From Lachnospiraceae bacterium (GTDB taxonomy: Bacteria > Bacillota > Clostridia > Lachnospirales > Lachnospiraceae): DNA of 64,000 bases. The notes beneath the pieces were generated by a model. It worked only from the letters and a program-made list of their open reading frames with translations. It ran no database searches and was not told the origin of the DNA. Within the stretch, counting starts at the first letter, position 1. Each line of letters opens with the position of its first letter. The stretch spans positions 1 through 64,000 of the forward strand of contig SVEJ01000001.1 of NCBI GenBank assembly GCA_015057435.1, in the 5' to 3' direction. Of this stretch, positions 9,133 to 18,459 are shown piece after piece. Position numbers and translations under genes: made by a program.

Positions 9133-10344
9133 ATGAAAGAAAAAGTTATCTTAGCTTATTCCGGCGGTTTGGATACAACTGCTATCATTCCTTGGTTAAA
9201 GGAGAACTACGATTACGAAGTAATCTGTGTATGTATCGACGTTGGACAGGAAAGCGAATTAGAAGGCTTAGAGGAAAGAGCAAAAGCATCAGGTGCTTCT
9301 AAGTGCTATATCTTAGACGTAGTAGATGAATTTTGTGATGACTATATTGTTCCTTGTGTACAGGCTGGTTCTGTATACGAAAACAAGTACTTATTAGGTA
9401 CTTCAATGGCCAGACCATTAATCGGTAAAGTGTTAGTTGATATCGCTCACAAAGAAGGCGCTACTGCTATCTGCCATGGTGCTACCGGTAAGGGAAATGA
9501 TCAGGTTCGTTTCGAGCTTGCAATTAAGGCCTTTGGTCCGGAACTTAAGATTATCGCTGCTTGGAGACAGGATTCATGGACAATGAGTTCTCGTGAAGAA
9601 GAGATTGAATACTGTAGAGCACACGGTATCGACTTACCATTCTCTGCTGACTCTTCTTACAGCCGTGACCGTAATCTATGGCACATCAGTCATGAAGGTC
9701 TTGAGTTAGAAGATCCTGCATGTGAGCCAAACTACGATCATTTACTAGTACTTGGTACATATCCGGAAAAAGCTCCGGATGAAGCTGAATATGTAACACT
9801 TACATTTGAGAAGGGTATTCCTACTTCTGTAAATGGTAAAGAGATGAAAGTTTCTGATATCATCCGTGAATTGAACCGCTTAGGTGGTAAGCACGGTGTT
9901 GGTATCGTTGATATCGTAGAAAATCGTGTAGTTGGTATGAAGTCACGTGGTGTATATGAGACACCGGGCGGAACAATTCTTATGGAAGCTCACGAACAGT
10001 TAGAGGAATTAATTCTTGACCGTGAGACATTAACATTTAAGAAGACAATCGGTGACAAATTCGCTGATGTTGTTTACGAAGGTAAATGGTGGTCACCACT
10101 TCGTGAAGCATTACAGGCATTTGTAGAGTCTACACAGGAGCGTGTAACCGGTGAAGTGAAGTTAAAGCTTTACAAGGGTAACATCATCAAAGCCGGAACA
10201 ACTTCTCCATACTCATTGTACTCTGAGTCTTTGGCAAGCTTCACAACCGGTGATTTATATGATCACAGAGATGCGGAAGGATTTATCAACTTGTTCGGTC
10301 TATCAACAAAGGTTCGTGCAATGCTTGATGCTGAGAGAAAGTAA
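9133..10344 (+). CDS. argG: argininosuccinate synthase
   Basis: Joins citrulline and aspartate with ATP to form argininosuccinate, the seventh step of arginine synthesis. The 403 residues have the PP-loop AYSGGLDT at residues 8-15, the signature [12 protein letters not shown] near the C-terminus, and [12 protein letters not shown] in between. AAGGAGG precedes the ATG. It is transcribed away from argC and ends in its own strong terminator, so it forms a single-gene unit, unlike the common argGH pair; argH lies 4 kb away on the other strand. Its codons are more biased than those of its neighbours, which suggests high expression. Confidence 0.98.
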   Translation: MKEKVILAYSGGLDTTAIIPWLKENYDYEVICVCIDVGQESELEGLEERAKASGASKCYILDVVDEFCDDYIVPCVQAGSVYENKYLLGTSMARPLIGKVLVDIAHKEGATAICHGATGKGNDQVRFELAIKAFGPELKIIAAWRQDSWTMSSREEEIEYCRAHGIDLPFSADSSYSRDRNLWHISHEGLELEDPACEPNYDHLLVLGTYPEKAPDEAEYVTLTFEKGIPTSVNGKEMKVSDIIRELNRLGGKHGVGIVDIVENRVVGMKSRGVYETPGGTILMEAHEQLEELILDRETLTFKKTIGDKFADVVYEGKWWSPLREALQAFVESTQERVTGEVKLKLYKGNIIKAGTTSPYSLYSESLASFTTGDLYDHRDAEGFINLFGLSTKVRAMLDAERK

Positions 10345-10354
10345 ATAATATTAT

Positions 10355-10387
10355 AGAATGTGGTTTTTCGAAACCACATTCTTTTTT
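10355..10387 (+). terminator. argG intrinsic terminator
   Basis: Perfect 12-bp stem (AGAATGTGGTTT with its complement) around a TTCG loop, followed by six T residues. Confidence 0.92.
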
Positions 10388-10401
10388 GAGGAGAAATAGA
10401 C

Positions 10402-10893
10402 ATGGCAACAATTTTTGACAAACTTACAGAGGAAAACAAAATAGAATTGGCTGCTGCTACAAGTCGTAAAATGCTTACCACAGAGGACCTTCAGGAATAT
10501 AAGAAGAAAGACAGAAGTAACGATATTGTGGCTGTAGTTCTTTTTGCCGGAATTTCCTTAATTTATTATGTGACCAAAGGACATCTTCTGCTTGGATTAA
10601 TTGTAGTTGCATTTATTATATTAACAACATGCATCTTACGCATTATCGACAGTACAAAAGTTTCAAAAAACAAAATACTCTACAAAGTAAAAGCATATGT
10701 GCTATATCAAAATTATGGACTGTTCGCTTCATGTATATTCATGTACTACGATTTCTACAAAAACGATTTTACCTATGTAAACAAAACAATTTCAACATTT
10801 CCAAAAAGTAATATTCAATTACATGAAGGTAATTATATCGACATCATTGCAGAACAAACATCAAAGAAAGTTAAATTTATTGACTATCTATAA
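10402..10893 (+). CDS. small membrane protein of unknown function
   Basis: Protein of 163 residues, not recognised. A GAGGAG ribosome site precedes the ATG. A soluble N-terminal part (1-40) is followed by two adjacent transmembrane segments (about 43-59 and 63-84) and a C-terminal half rich in Lys, Tyr and Asn. It lies between the argG terminator and a second terminator, so it needs its own promoter or reads through from argG. Confidence 0.6.
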   Translation: MATIFDKLTEENKIELAAATSRKMLTTEDLQEYKKKDRSNDIVAVVLFAGISLIYYVTKGHLLLGLIVVAFIILTTCILRIIDSTKVSKNKILYKVKAYVLYQNYGLFASCIFMYYDFYKNDFTYVNKTISTFPKSNIQLHEGNYIDIIAEQTSKKVKFIDYL

Positions 10894-10896
10894 AAA

Positions 10897-10920
10897 AAGC
10901 GGCATATTATCATGCCGCTT
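10897..10920. terminator. bidirectional terminator between the 163-residue gene and nadC
   Basis: AAGCGGCAT and ATGCCGCTT form a 9-bp stem around a 6-nt loop. On the minus strand it is followed by a run of seven T, ending the nadABC transcript; on the plus strand the tail is T-rich but weaker. Confidence 0.88.
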
Positions 10921-10964
10921 CTTTGGTCTTCTCATTCTTTCTAATAACCAATCACTTCATTCTT

Positions 10965-11816
10965 TTAAATACGATGTAAATTCTTAAGTGACAAATCCAT
11001 AATCGGTGCAGAATGTGTCAACGCACCAGAAGAAATATAGTCCACTCCAATATCAATCAGATTGGCAACATTCTCTTTTGTCACATTACCGGAGCATTCT
11101 GTCTTTGCCCTGCCATCAATGATGCGAATCGCTTCCTTCATGGTTTCTTTATCCATATTATCTAACATGATAATATCAGCACCTGCTTCTACCGCTTCCG
11201 TTACCATATCAAGATTCTCACATTCCACCTCAATCTTGCGAACAAATGGTGCATACTCCTGTGCCATCTTCACAGCTTCCTTCACGCCGCCGGCTGCTCC
11301 AATGTGATTATCCTTCAACAATATTCCATCAGAAAGATTGAATCGATGATTATATCCACCACCAACTTTTACTGCATATTTTTCAAACACGCGCATATTA
11401 GGAGTTGTCTTTCTCGTATCTAATAACTTTGTATTGCTTCCCTCGAACAGCACTGCAATAGAATTGGTATATGTTGCAATACCACTCATGCGCTGCAAGT
11501 AATTCAGAGCAGTACGCTCACCTTCTAACAAGACACGGATATCTCCGCGAATCTTTCCTATTAACTGACCATTTACTACCTTATCTCCATCCTTTGCCTG
11601 CATTTCAAATTCTGTATTAGCATCCAACAACTCAAACACACGCTTAAAAATTTCCAAACCGGCGAGAACACCATCCTGTTTACAAATTAATTCAACCTCG
11701 CCTAGCTGATATTCCGGCATAACAGAATTGGTCGTGATATCCTCACTGGTAATATCTTCTCTCAACGCCTGTAAAATCAAATTATCTACATTCAAATTCA
11801 TTAATTCTCTCATCAT
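10965..11816 (-). CDS. nadC: nicotinate-nucleotide pyrophosphorylase (carboxylating)
   Basis: Converts quinolinate and PRPP to nicotinate mononucleotide, the last step of de novo NAD ring synthesis. The 283 residues show the family motifs ERTALNYLQRMSGIAT, LDTRKTTP, KVGGGYNHR and LKDNHI, with EVECENL and IMLDNM as phosphate-site strands near the C-terminus. It is third in nadA-nadB-nadC, with a 31-bp gap after nadB, and ends before a strong terminator. Confidence 0.97.
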   Translation of the reverse strand: MMRELMNLNVDNLILQALREDITSEDITTNSVMPEYQLGEVELICKQDGVLAGLEIFKRVFELLDANTEFEMQAKDGDKVVNGQLIGKIRGDIRVLLEGERTALNYLQRMSGIATYTNSIAVLFEGSNTKLLDTRKTTPNMRVFEKYAVKVGGGYNHRFNLSDGILLKDNHIGAAGGVKEAVKMAQEYAPFVRKIEVECENLDMVTEAVEAGADIIMLDNMDKETMKEAIRIIDGRAKTECSGNVTKENVANLIDIGVDYISSGALTHSAPIMDLSLKNLHRI

Positions 11817-11847
11817 CTTCTCCTATTCATTCTCAAAGCGAATTATT

Positions 11848-13200
11848 CTATTCTTTTTCATCCGGATCCTTCTTTTGCATTAACTGTCTGCGAATTTTAT
11901 CCGCTTCTATTCTTTGTCGAGTCATATCATGATACATCGTTTTAAAAGCATCATATGAGGCCGGATAATCACGCATCGATACCGTAATCTGTTCCGGAAC
12001 AGATATTTTTTCACCAGCAAGCTTCTTATCCTCTCTTTTTAATGAAGCTGTAATACTCTTCGCTGCACGTTTTGCCCATACCAGACTTTCCAATAAGGAA
12101 TTACTTGCCAAACGATTCGCACCATGCACACCGTTACATGCCGTTTCACCGGCAGCATACAGACGTTTCATAGATGTCTTTCCGTTCAAATCAACCTTTA
12201 CACCACCCATAAAATAGTGCTGTGCAGGGACAACCGGTATCGGTTCCTTTGTAATGTCATATCCTTCTTCCAAACAACGTTTATAAATGTTAGGGAAACG
12301 TTTCACTATATCATCTTTGTGAATCTTTCTCAAAGATAAATATACATATCGCATATCATCCTTTTCCATCTGTTTGCGAATCTCGCCGGTTAAAACATCT
12401 CGCGGAAGCAATTCATCTGCAAAACGTTCTCCCGCACGATTTAACAAAATGGCACCTTCTCCGCGAACAGATTCCGAAATCAAAAATCTTCTTCCGGCAT
12501 CATCCGAATACAATGTAGTCGGATGAATCTGTACATAATCAACATTCTCCAACTCAATCTTATGCTTCATTGAGATTGCCAAGGCATCTCCCGTCAAGTG
12601 TCTGTAATTCGTGGAATGCTTATACAATCCGCCAACACCGCCACTTGCCCATAATGTATAGCGACTGTAGATTGGCACAACTTCTCCGTTTTCAAGTTCT
12701 GCAATAATACCATAACAGCGTTTATTCTTTTCAATAATGTCAAGCATTGTTGTATGCTCTAACAATGTCACATGCTCTAAGCCTTTTACTTTTTCTAAGA
12801 GCTTTGATGTAATTTCTTTACCGGTCAAATCTTCATGATAAAGAATTCTCGCAGCCGTATGAGCACCTTCCTTCGTATAGATGAACTCGCCCCATTCCCT
12901 TTCAAATTCAACATCACAATCAATCAAATCACAGATAATTTCTTGTGAAGAACGAATCATCAAATCAACCGCTTCACGATTATTTTCATAATGACCTGCT
13001 CTTAGCGTATCTTCAAAAAATGCCGGATAATCATCCTCATTTTTCAGAACGCAAATACCGCCTTGTGCCAAAAAAGAATCGCTTTCTTCAGCTAACGCTT
13101 TGGTAATAATCAATATTTTTTTGTCATTTGGTAAATGTAGAGCGGCAAACAAACCTGCCACACCGGTCCCTACAATTATTACATCATACTCTCTATTCAT
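11848..13200 (-). CDS. nadB: L-aspartate oxidase
   Basis: FAD enzyme that oxidises aspartate to iminoaspartate, the substrate of NadA. The FAD-binding motif VGTGVAGLFAA lies at residues 11-21, the substrate loop SFLAQGG at about 42-48, and HPTTLY and RGEGAILLN later. At 450 residues it is shorter than the roughly 540-residue E. coli enzyme, with a reduced C-terminal domain. In anaerobes this family uses fumarate rather than oxygen as electron acceptor, which is of interest because argH, a fumarate producer, is upstream in the same gene run. Confidence 0.95.
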   Translation of the reverse strand: MNREYDVIIVGTGVAGLFAALHLPNDKKILIITKALAEESDSFLAQGGICVLKNEDDYPAFFEDTLRAGHYENNREAVDLMIRSSQEIICDLIDCDVEFEREWGEFIYTKEGAHTAARILYHEDLTGKEITSKLLEKVKGLEHVTLLEHTTMLDIIEKNKRCYGIIAELENGEVVPIYSRYTLWASGGVGGLYKHSTNYRHLTGDALAISMKHKIELENVDYVQIHPTTLYSDDAGRRFLISESVRGEGAILLNRAGERFADELLPRDVLTGEIRKQMEKDDMRYVYLSLRKIHKDDIVKRFPNIYKRCLEEGYDITKEPIPVVPAQHYFMGGVKVDLNGKTSMKRLYAAGETACNGVHGANRLASNSLLESLVWAKRAAKSITASLKREDKKLAGEKISVPEQITVSMRDYPASYDAFKTMYHDMTRQRIEADKIRRQLMQKKDPDEKE

Positions 13201-13219
13201 CTCTTACCTCTGCCTTGTA

Positions 13220-14128
13220 TTAACGTTTGCCTAACTCAAGCATGCGATTCAAAGAATGATTGGCACCATTTCTTATCTCATCCGTAACTTCTACCTGATG
13301 ATTCATATTTTCCAAACCGGCAATCACTTTATCCAATGTCACCTTCTTCATATCATGACATATCATCTTCTCGCTCACAAGATAAAATGATTTGTCAGGA
13401 TTCTTTTTGCGCAATTCATACAGTACACCACGTTCCGTCCCAATAATGAATTCTTTTGCTAAGGAACTCGTAGCATAATCAATAATTCCGCTGGTTGAAC
13501 CAATATAATCTGCCAGACTCAAAATATCTTCCTGACATTCCGGATGCACCAAAAACTGCGCATTCGGATGTTCATTTTTCGCCTCTATAACTTCCTGTTT
13601 CGTAAGTGCATGATGAATCGGACAAAATCCATCATTAAATATAAAATGTTTCTCAGGAACCTTAGATGCCACATAATGTGCCAAATTCATATCAGGAATA
13701 AAATATATATTCTTATTCGGCAACGCCTTCACAATCGCTACTGCATTTGCCGAAGTGACACAAACATCAGAATGTACTTTTAACTCTGCTGTTGAATTGA
13801 TGTAACATACAACTGCCACATCTTCATACTGTTGTCTTACATTTTTTATCTTTTCCACTTCAGCCATATGCGCCATTGCACAATCAGCGCTCTCATCCGG
13901 CATAATCACAATCTTGTCCGGATTCAAAATCTTTGCACTTTCGCCCATAAATGATACACCGCAAAAGACAATCATCTTAGCATCTATATCTGTTGCTATC
14001 TTACTCAGATAAAAAGAATCACCGATATAATCTGCAATCTCCTGAACCTCATCCGGAACATAATAATGTGCCAAGATTACTGCATTTTTCTCTTCTTTTA
14101 ACTGTAATATTCTGGCTTTTTTATCCAT
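13220..14128 (-). CDS. nadA: quinolinate synthase
   Basis: Iron-sulfur enzyme that condenses iminoaspartate and dihydroxyacetone phosphate into quinolinate. The 302 residues are the typical short form. The three cluster ligands are visible as C83 (DESADCAM), C169 (NDGFCPIHH) and C257 (KMICHDMK). HYYVPDEVQ near the start is another signature. It lies 5 bp after the 83-residue gene and 19 bp before nadB. The oxygen-sensitive cluster fits an anaerobic host. Confidence 0.97.
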   Translation of the reverse strand: MDKKARILQLKEEKNAVILAHYYVPDEVQEIADYIGDSFYLSKIATDIDAKMIVFCGVSFMGESAKILNPDKIVIMPDESADCAMAHMAEVEKIKNVRQQYEDVAVVCYINSTAELKVHSDVCVTSANAVAIVKALPNKNIYFIPDMNLAHYVASKVPEKHFIFNDGFCPIHHALTKQEVIEAKNEHPNAQFLVHPECQEDILSLADYIGSTSGIIDYATSSLAKEFIIGTERGVLYELRKKNPDKSFYLVSEKMICHDMKKVTLDKVIAGLENMNHQVEVTDEIRNGANHSLNRMLELGKR

Positions 14129-14133
14129 ATAGT

Positions 14134-14385
14134 TTATTCCTCTTCCTTGGGTATATCCAAATCCAAACCGATATCATTAAAATCATCAAACAATATTTTA
14201 TTCATATCAAAGTCATAAGCATCTGTATTACCATATACCTTACGCACTTCTTCTTCCATTTCTTCCTTAATTGGCATAAGTGTTTCTATCGGTAGTCCAA
14301 GCATCATCGAAACTTCTTCTATTGCAATCTTACCGCGCAACATTCTTCTTGCCGCATCTAATGTTGCCTTATCTGTATTATTCAT
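14134..14385 (-). CDS. small acidic protein between argH and nadA
   Basis: Protein of 83 residues with no membrane segment and a strongly acidic C-terminal half. A GAGGCG ribosome site precedes the ATG. The N-terminal part (residues 5-60) looks like an amphipathic helical domain resembling a short helix-turn-helix (IAIEEVSMMLGLPIETL), but the match is too weak to name. It is 5 bp from nadA and 19 bp from argH, so it is cotranscribed with both. Function unknown. Confidence 0.6.
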   Translation of the reverse strand: MNNTDKATLDAARRMLRGKIAIEEVSMMLGLPIETLMPIKEEMEEEVRKVYGNTDAYDFDMNKILFDDFNDIGLDLDIPKEEE

Positions 14386-14404
14386 ATTAGAACGCCTCTT
14401 TTCT

Positions 14405-15790
14405 TTATTCTGAAATACGCTTCATATACGCCTCGTTCAATGCAATCACCTGCTCCATAGAAGCTTTGCTCGGTGCGCCGATTGTTTCACGCTTCTCTAC
14501 ACATGTCTTAAGACTGATTGCATCGTAGATATCTTCTTCAAACACAGGAGAAATTGCTTTGTATTCTTCTAATGTCATATCATCTAAAGAAATATTCTTG
14601 TTAATACAATAAAGTACTAACTGTCCCACAATACCGTGTGCATCTCTAAATGGTACTCCATGATTTACCAAATAGTCTGCTGCATCTGTCGCATTCGTAA
14701 ATCCATTCTTTGCACTGTTTTCCATAACATCCTTGTTCACTGTCATAGTATCGATCATTCCGGTAAACAACGCAAGGCACCCCTTAACAGTATCAATTGC
14801 ATCAAAAGTGAACTCCTTATCCTCTTGCATATCTTTGTTATATGCTAACGGAATACCCTTCATCGTTGTCAAAATCTGCATCAATGCACCGTATACTCTA
14901 CCAGTCTTACCTCTTACAAGCTCTGCGATATCCGGATTCTTCTTCTGCGGCATAATAGAACTTCCTGTACTATATGCATCATCTAATTCCACAAAACGAT
15001 ATTCATTAGAATTCCAAATTATTATCTCTTCCGAAAAACGACTTAGGTGCATCATAATCGTTGACATTGCAGACAGCAATTCAATCACATAATCCCTGTC
15101 AGAAACGGAATCCATACTATTAAGCGTCGGACCTTCGAATCCTAATAATTTTGCAATCATTTCTCTATCAAGCGGATATGTAGTTCCTGCTAAAGCACCG
15201 GAGCCTAACGGACAATAATTCATTCGCTGATAAATATCACAAAGTCTGTCATAATCACGTTTAAACATTTCCATATATGCGCCAAAATGATGTGCCAACG
15301 TAATCGGTTGTGCTTTTTGCAAATGTGTGAATCCCGGCATATATGTATCTACATGTTCTTTCATTAATCTATGAAGAACAATCAACAAGTCTTTCACCAA
15401 TTCTTTCAGATTCTCAATCTCTTTTCTTGTGTATAATCTCATATCTAAAGCTACCTGATCATTTCTAGAACGTCCGGTATGCAATTTCTTACCTGCATCT
15501 CCAATCCGATCAATCAATGTAGCTTCTACAAAGCTATGAATATCTTCATATTCTGATGTAATTTCTAATGTACCATTCTCTACATCATTTAAAATGCCTT
15601 CTATTCCTGCAAGAATGGCATCTCGTTCTTCCTCTGTCAAAATACCAACTGCTTCTAACATTTTAACATGTGCCATGCTTCCTTCCATATCTTCTCTATA
15701 AAACTTTTGATCAAATGTAATGGAAGCATTAAAATTATATACTAATTGGTCTGTTTCTTTTGTGAAACGGCCTCCCCATAATTGTGCCAT
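14405..15790 (-). CDS. argH: argininosuccinate lyase
   Basis: Splits argininosuccinate into arginine and fumarate, the final step of arginine synthesis. The 461 residues carry the fumarase/lyase signature [12 protein letters not shown] (about residues 280-291), the N-terminal [14 protein letters not shown] and the substrate residues in SRNDQVA. A good promoter lies about 60 bp upstream. It is the first gene of a run argH-small gene-nadA-nadB-nadC with gaps of 5-31 bp, which ties its expression to NAD synthesis. Confidence 0.98.
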   Translation of the reverse strand: MAQLWGGRFTKETDQLVYNFNASITFDQKFYREDMEGSMAHVKMLEAVGILTEEERDAILAGIEGILNDVENGTLEITSEYEDIHSFVEATLIDRIGDAGKKLHTGRSRNDQVALDMRLYTRKEIENLKELVKDLLIVLHRLMKEHVDTYMPGFTHLQKAQPITLAHHFGAYMEMFKRDYDRLCDIYQRMNYCPLGSGALAGTTYPLDREMIAKLLGFEGPTLNSMDSVSDRDYVIELLSAMSTIMMHLSRFSEEIIIWNSNEYRFVELDDAYSTGSSIMPQKKNPDIAELVRGKTGRVYGALMQILTTMKGIPLAYNKDMQEDKEFTFDAIDTVKGCLALFTGMIDTMTVNKDVMENSAKNGFTNATDAADYLVNHGVPFRDAHGIVGQLVLYCINKNISLDDMTLEEYKAISPVFEEDIYDAISLKTCVEKRETIGAPSKASMEQVIALNEAYMKRISE

Positions 15791-15819
15791 CGTATTGTTC
15801 CTCTTTTCCTTAATTTCTA

Positions 15820-15841
15820 ATGTCTAACGATTCTTAGACAT
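15820..15841. repeat. inverted repeat in the argH leader
   Basis: ATGTCTAA and TTAGACAT, 8-bp arms around a 6-nt spacer, between the argH promoter and its ribosome site. It could be an operator or a leader hairpin. Confidence 0.45.
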
Positions 15842-15847
15842 ACTTAT

Positions 15848-15879
15848 TTTATTGTACAATAAATTCCAATAAGTGACAA
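15848..15879 (-). promoter_or_regulatory. argH promoter overlapped by a 16-bp palindrome
   Basis: On the minus strand TTGTCA (15874-15879), 17 bp, TACAAT (15851-15856). The -10 element lies inside the perfect palindrome TTTATTGTACAATAAA (15848-15863), which a dimeric repressor could bind. It does not resemble the ArgR boxes upstream of argD. Confidence 0.6.
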
Positions 15880-15983
15880 GGTATTCTTTGGGTTTGCAAA
15901 AAATAATAATTCATGGAAAAACAGTGTCGACAAATTCAGAAAAATTTAATATAATTTCTATATATTTTTCTGATAAAATTTGG

Positions 15984-15989
15984 TATACT
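15984..15989 (+). promoter_or_regulatory. extended -10 promoter for the 64-residue gene
   Basis: TATACT is preceded by TGG, an extended -10 arrangement. No good -35 hexamer is seen. It lies about 42 bp before the TTG start. Confidence 0.45.
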
Positions 15990-16031
15990 ATCAGTGATGT
16001 ATTACTTAACAGCAAAGGAAGGTGAATAATA

Positions 16032-16226
16032 TTGTCCAGACAGGAAATTAAGAATGCTACAGGAACGGATTTGATTATTTCTCCAGACAAATATATATCA
16101 TTAGGTGAAGGTGGTTCTAATATCGTTTTAAAAAATGGAGAACATATGATATGGTTCGATGGAGATGATGCATGGAACCAATTATTTAATGCTATAGACA
16201 AAGCAAAGGCAAGTTTATCAACCTGA
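16032..16226 (+). CDS. small protein of unknown function
   Basis: Protein of 64 residues, soluble, with no family that I recognise. A TTG start lies behind AGGAAGG, a promoter-like -10 is upstream, and the TGA stop falls inside a strong terminator, so this is a compact single-gene unit. It is the only plus-strand gene between argG and the lytic transglycosylase region apart from the 163-residue gene. The central part (LGEGGSNIVLKNGEHMIWFDGDDAW) reads as beta strands. Confidence 0.62.
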   Translation: MSRQEIKNATGTDLIISPDKYISLGEGGSNIVLKNGEHMIWFDGDDAWNQLFNAIDKAKASLST

Positions 16227-16240
16227 TAAACTTGCCTTTT
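16208..16240. terminator. terminator shared by the 64-residue gene and argD
   Basis: A 13-bp perfect stem (16208-16220 with 16224-16236) around ACC, then TTTT on the plus strand. The stop codon of the 64-residue gene begins the second arm. On the minus strand it lies 17 bp past the argD stop and probably ends that transcript too. Confidence 0.88.
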
Positions 16241-16253
16241 ATAATTCTTACCT

Positions 16254-17465
16254 TTACATCAATTCTTCAATTGCTTCTTTCAATACAGCAACTGCACGAT
16301 CACAGTCTTGTTGATTAATAATGAGCGGCGGAACCATACGAATAATGCGGTTCGAAGTTGCTGTCACCAGTAACTTCTTTTCCATCGCCTTCAATTTGAC
16401 TTGCGTCGCATCCACATCACACAGTTCTAAGCCAACCAATAAACCTAATCCACGCACTTCCTTGACATTTGGTAATGTTTGTAACTTTGACATAAAGTAT
16501 GCGCCCATTTCCTTTGCATTTTGTGCCAAATTCTTCTCCAACAATTCTGTAATCTGTGCATAAGAAGCAGCACAACAAACCGGATTACCTGAATATGTAC
16601 TTCCGTGAGAACCCGGATTCAAGGCTTTTGCACATTCCTGCGTAGCAGCAATTGCACCTATTGGCATTCCGCCTCCCATCGCTTTTGCCATTGTCACAGC
16701 GTCCGGCTTCACCCCATAGTGCATATATGCCATTGTTTCACCACAACGACACCATCCCGTCTGTACTTCGTCAAATAAAAGAAGCATTCCTTTTTCATCG
16801 CAAAGTGCTCTTAATCCTTGTAAAAATTCTTTTGTCGCCGGGTATACTCCGCCTTCTCCTTGAACAGGCTCAACCATGATGGCAATTGTATCATCCGTAC
16901 AAGCAGCACGGAAACTCTCTAAATCATTAAAGTCTGCATAAGAAAATCCCGGAAGCAAAGGGCCAAACCCTTTTTGAATACCGGATTCCGGCTGACCGGT
17001 TGCTGTAAGGGCACCGAATGTTCTTCCGTGAAAACTCTTTTTTGCAGTAACAATATGATAACGATTCTCTCCAAAATTCTCGATTCCATACTTTCTGGCC
17101 ATTTTAATCATCGCTTCATTTGCCTCAGTACCGGAATTTTGAAAAAACACCTTATCCATTCCTGTATTATCACATATTAGCTTTGCCAACAATGCCTGAG
17201 GTACTGAATACGGATATAGACTGGTATGCATTGCCTGTTCAGCTTGTTCTTTGATTGCTGCGACAACTTTTTCATTGCAATTACCTGCCGAATTCACCGC
17301 AATTCCCGCATAAAAATCCAAATATTCTTCTCCATCCGCATCAAAAACCTTTGTATCTTTTGCAGACTCTACAACAATTGGAAAACGATATCCGATATCC
17401 CACATATATGTATTGGCCATTTCTATAATATCCTGCTTGGACAAACCATATTCTTCCGCTTTCAT
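16254..17465 (-). CDS. argD: acetylornithine aminotransferase
   Basis: PLP enzyme that transfers an amino group from glutamate to N-acetylglutamate semialdehyde, the fourth step of arginine synthesis. The 403 residues show FQNSGTEANEAMIKMAR, SFHGRTFG, LLFDEVQTGWCRCGE and the Schiff-base Lys in TMAKAMGGGMPIGA. GAGGG precedes the ATG. It has its own promoter with two ArgR-type boxes upstream, and is separated from argC and argB, unlike the usual argCJBD order. Confidence 0.95.
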   Translation of the reverse strand: MKAEEYGLSKQDIIEMANTYMWDIGYRFPIVVESAKDTKVFDADGEEYLDFYAGIAVNSAGNCNEKVVAAIKEQAEQAMHTSLYPYSVPQALLAKLICDNTGMDKVFFQNSGTEANEAMIKMARKYGIENFGENRYHIVTAKKSFHGRTFGALTATGQPESGIQKGFGPLLPGFSYADFNDLESFRAACTDDTIAIMVEPVQGEGGVYPATKEFLQGLRALCDEKGMLLLFDEVQTGWCRCGETMAYMHYGVKPDAVTMAKAMGGGMPIGAIAATQECAKALNPGSHGSTYSGNPVCCAASYAQITELLEKNLAQNAKEMGAYFMSKLQTLPNVKEVRGLGLLVGLELCDVDATQVKLKAMEKKLLVTATSNRIIRMVPPLIINQQDCDRAVAVLKEAIEELM

Positions 17466-17498
17466 AATATCCCTCTTTTCTATTCTGTAATGTATTTC

Positions 17499-17526
17499 AT
17501 TATACTACTTCTTTTTCATCCGTCAA
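17499..17526 (-). promoter_or_regulatory. argD promoter
   Basis: On the minus strand TTGACG (17521-17526), 16 bp, TATAAT (17499-17504), about 30 bp from the argD start. A close match to the sigma-A consensus. Confidence 0.75.
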
Positions 17527-17532
17527 TATCTT

Positions 17533-17569
17533 TTTGTATATTATTCATCTTGTTTGTATATTTATTCAT
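17533..17569. promoter_or_regulatory. tandem ArgR (AhrC) operator boxes upstream of argD
   Basis: Two near-identical boxes, TTTGTATATTATTCAT (17533-17548) and TTTGTATATTTATTCAT (17553-17569), about two helical turns apart. On the minus strand they read ATGAATA...ACAAA, close to the Bacillus ARG box ATGAATAAAAATTCAA. The upstream box overlaps the stop codon of the mscS-like gene. Confidence 0.65.
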
Positions 17570-18425
17570 TTTCATGAGAACGAATCGTAACATCCATTCT
17601 GTTATACGGAATAACGATACCGGCTTCATCAAATGCTACTTTTAATCGTTCACGCAAATCCCATACAGTGTTCCAATATTCTGATGTATTAACCCATGCG
17701 CGAATGCCTAGTGACATTCCACTATCAAGAAATGCATCAACAAAAACATCCTTTGGTTCATCCTGAATAACCCGACTCTCATTATCTAACAATGAATGAA
17801 CAACTTCTTTTACCTTGTTCATATCACTGTCATAGGCAATTGTTATCTTAATTTCCATTTTTCTATGCTTTTCATTGGTAACATTAATCAAACTATTGTT
17901 AGTCAAAATGCCATTCGGAATCACGACTAATTTATTGTCATATGTTAATAAACGTGTATAAAAAATGTCAATTGAGACAACCGTCCCCTCCATATTTTTC
18001 TCATTTTCAATTATGTAATCACCAACTGTAAACGGCTTCAATATAAGAATCAGTACTCCACCTGCAAGATTTGCCAATGCACCTTGTAAAGCCAGACCGA
18101 TAGCCATAGATGCAGTACCCAAAATTGTAACAAAGCTTGTTACTTCTACACCTATCATTGCTGCTGCTGTAACAAACACAAGAATATAACCAATGATACG
18201 GATTGCAGATGTCAAAAAGCCGGCAACTGATACTTCTACCTTTGTTTTTTCAAATGAGCGTTTCATGAACTTTACAAATACACTGACCAGTTTCAACCCT
18301 AGCGCAATAAATACAATTGCCACCAACACACTCGATGCTTTTTCAACTAGCCAGTTTGATAATTCGTTCAAAGTGTCTTTCATCAAATTCGCTCCGAAGC
18401 ATATCGTACCTTTTCCAAACAGCAT
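17562..18425 (-). CDS. MscS-family mechanosensitive channel
   Basis: Small-conductance channel that releases solutes on hypo-osmotic shock. The start at 18425 is preferred to the ATG at 18434 because AAAGG sits 8 nt before it. About 287 residues with three transmembrane segments in the first 130; the third carries the pore pattern GLALQGALANLAGGVLI. A beta domain (GDYIIENEKNMEGTV...) and a C-terminal alpha/beta domain follow. It ends 97 bp before argD on the same strand. Confidence 0.93.
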   Translation of the reverse strand: MLFGKGTICFGANLMKDTLNELSNWLVEKASSVLVAIVFIALGLKLVSVFVKFMKRSFEKTKVEVSVAGFLTSAIRIIGYILVFVTAAAMIGVEVTSFVTILGTASMAIGLALQGALANLAGGVLILILKPFTVGDYIIENEKNMEGTVVSIDIFYTRLLTYDNKLVVIPNGILTNNSLINVTNEKHRKMEIKITIAYDSDMNKVKEVVHSLLDNESRVIQDEPKDVFVDAFLDSGMSLGIRAWVNTSEYWNTVWDLRERLKVAFDEAGIVIPYNRMDVTIRSHENE

Positions 18426-18459
18426 ATTATTCATCCTTTCTAATCATCTAACATAGTAA

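Noticed and set aside
15911-16201. Minus-strand frame of 96 codons
   Set aside because: It overlaps the 64-residue plus-strand gene, which has a promoter, ribosome site and terminator; the minus frame has none of these.
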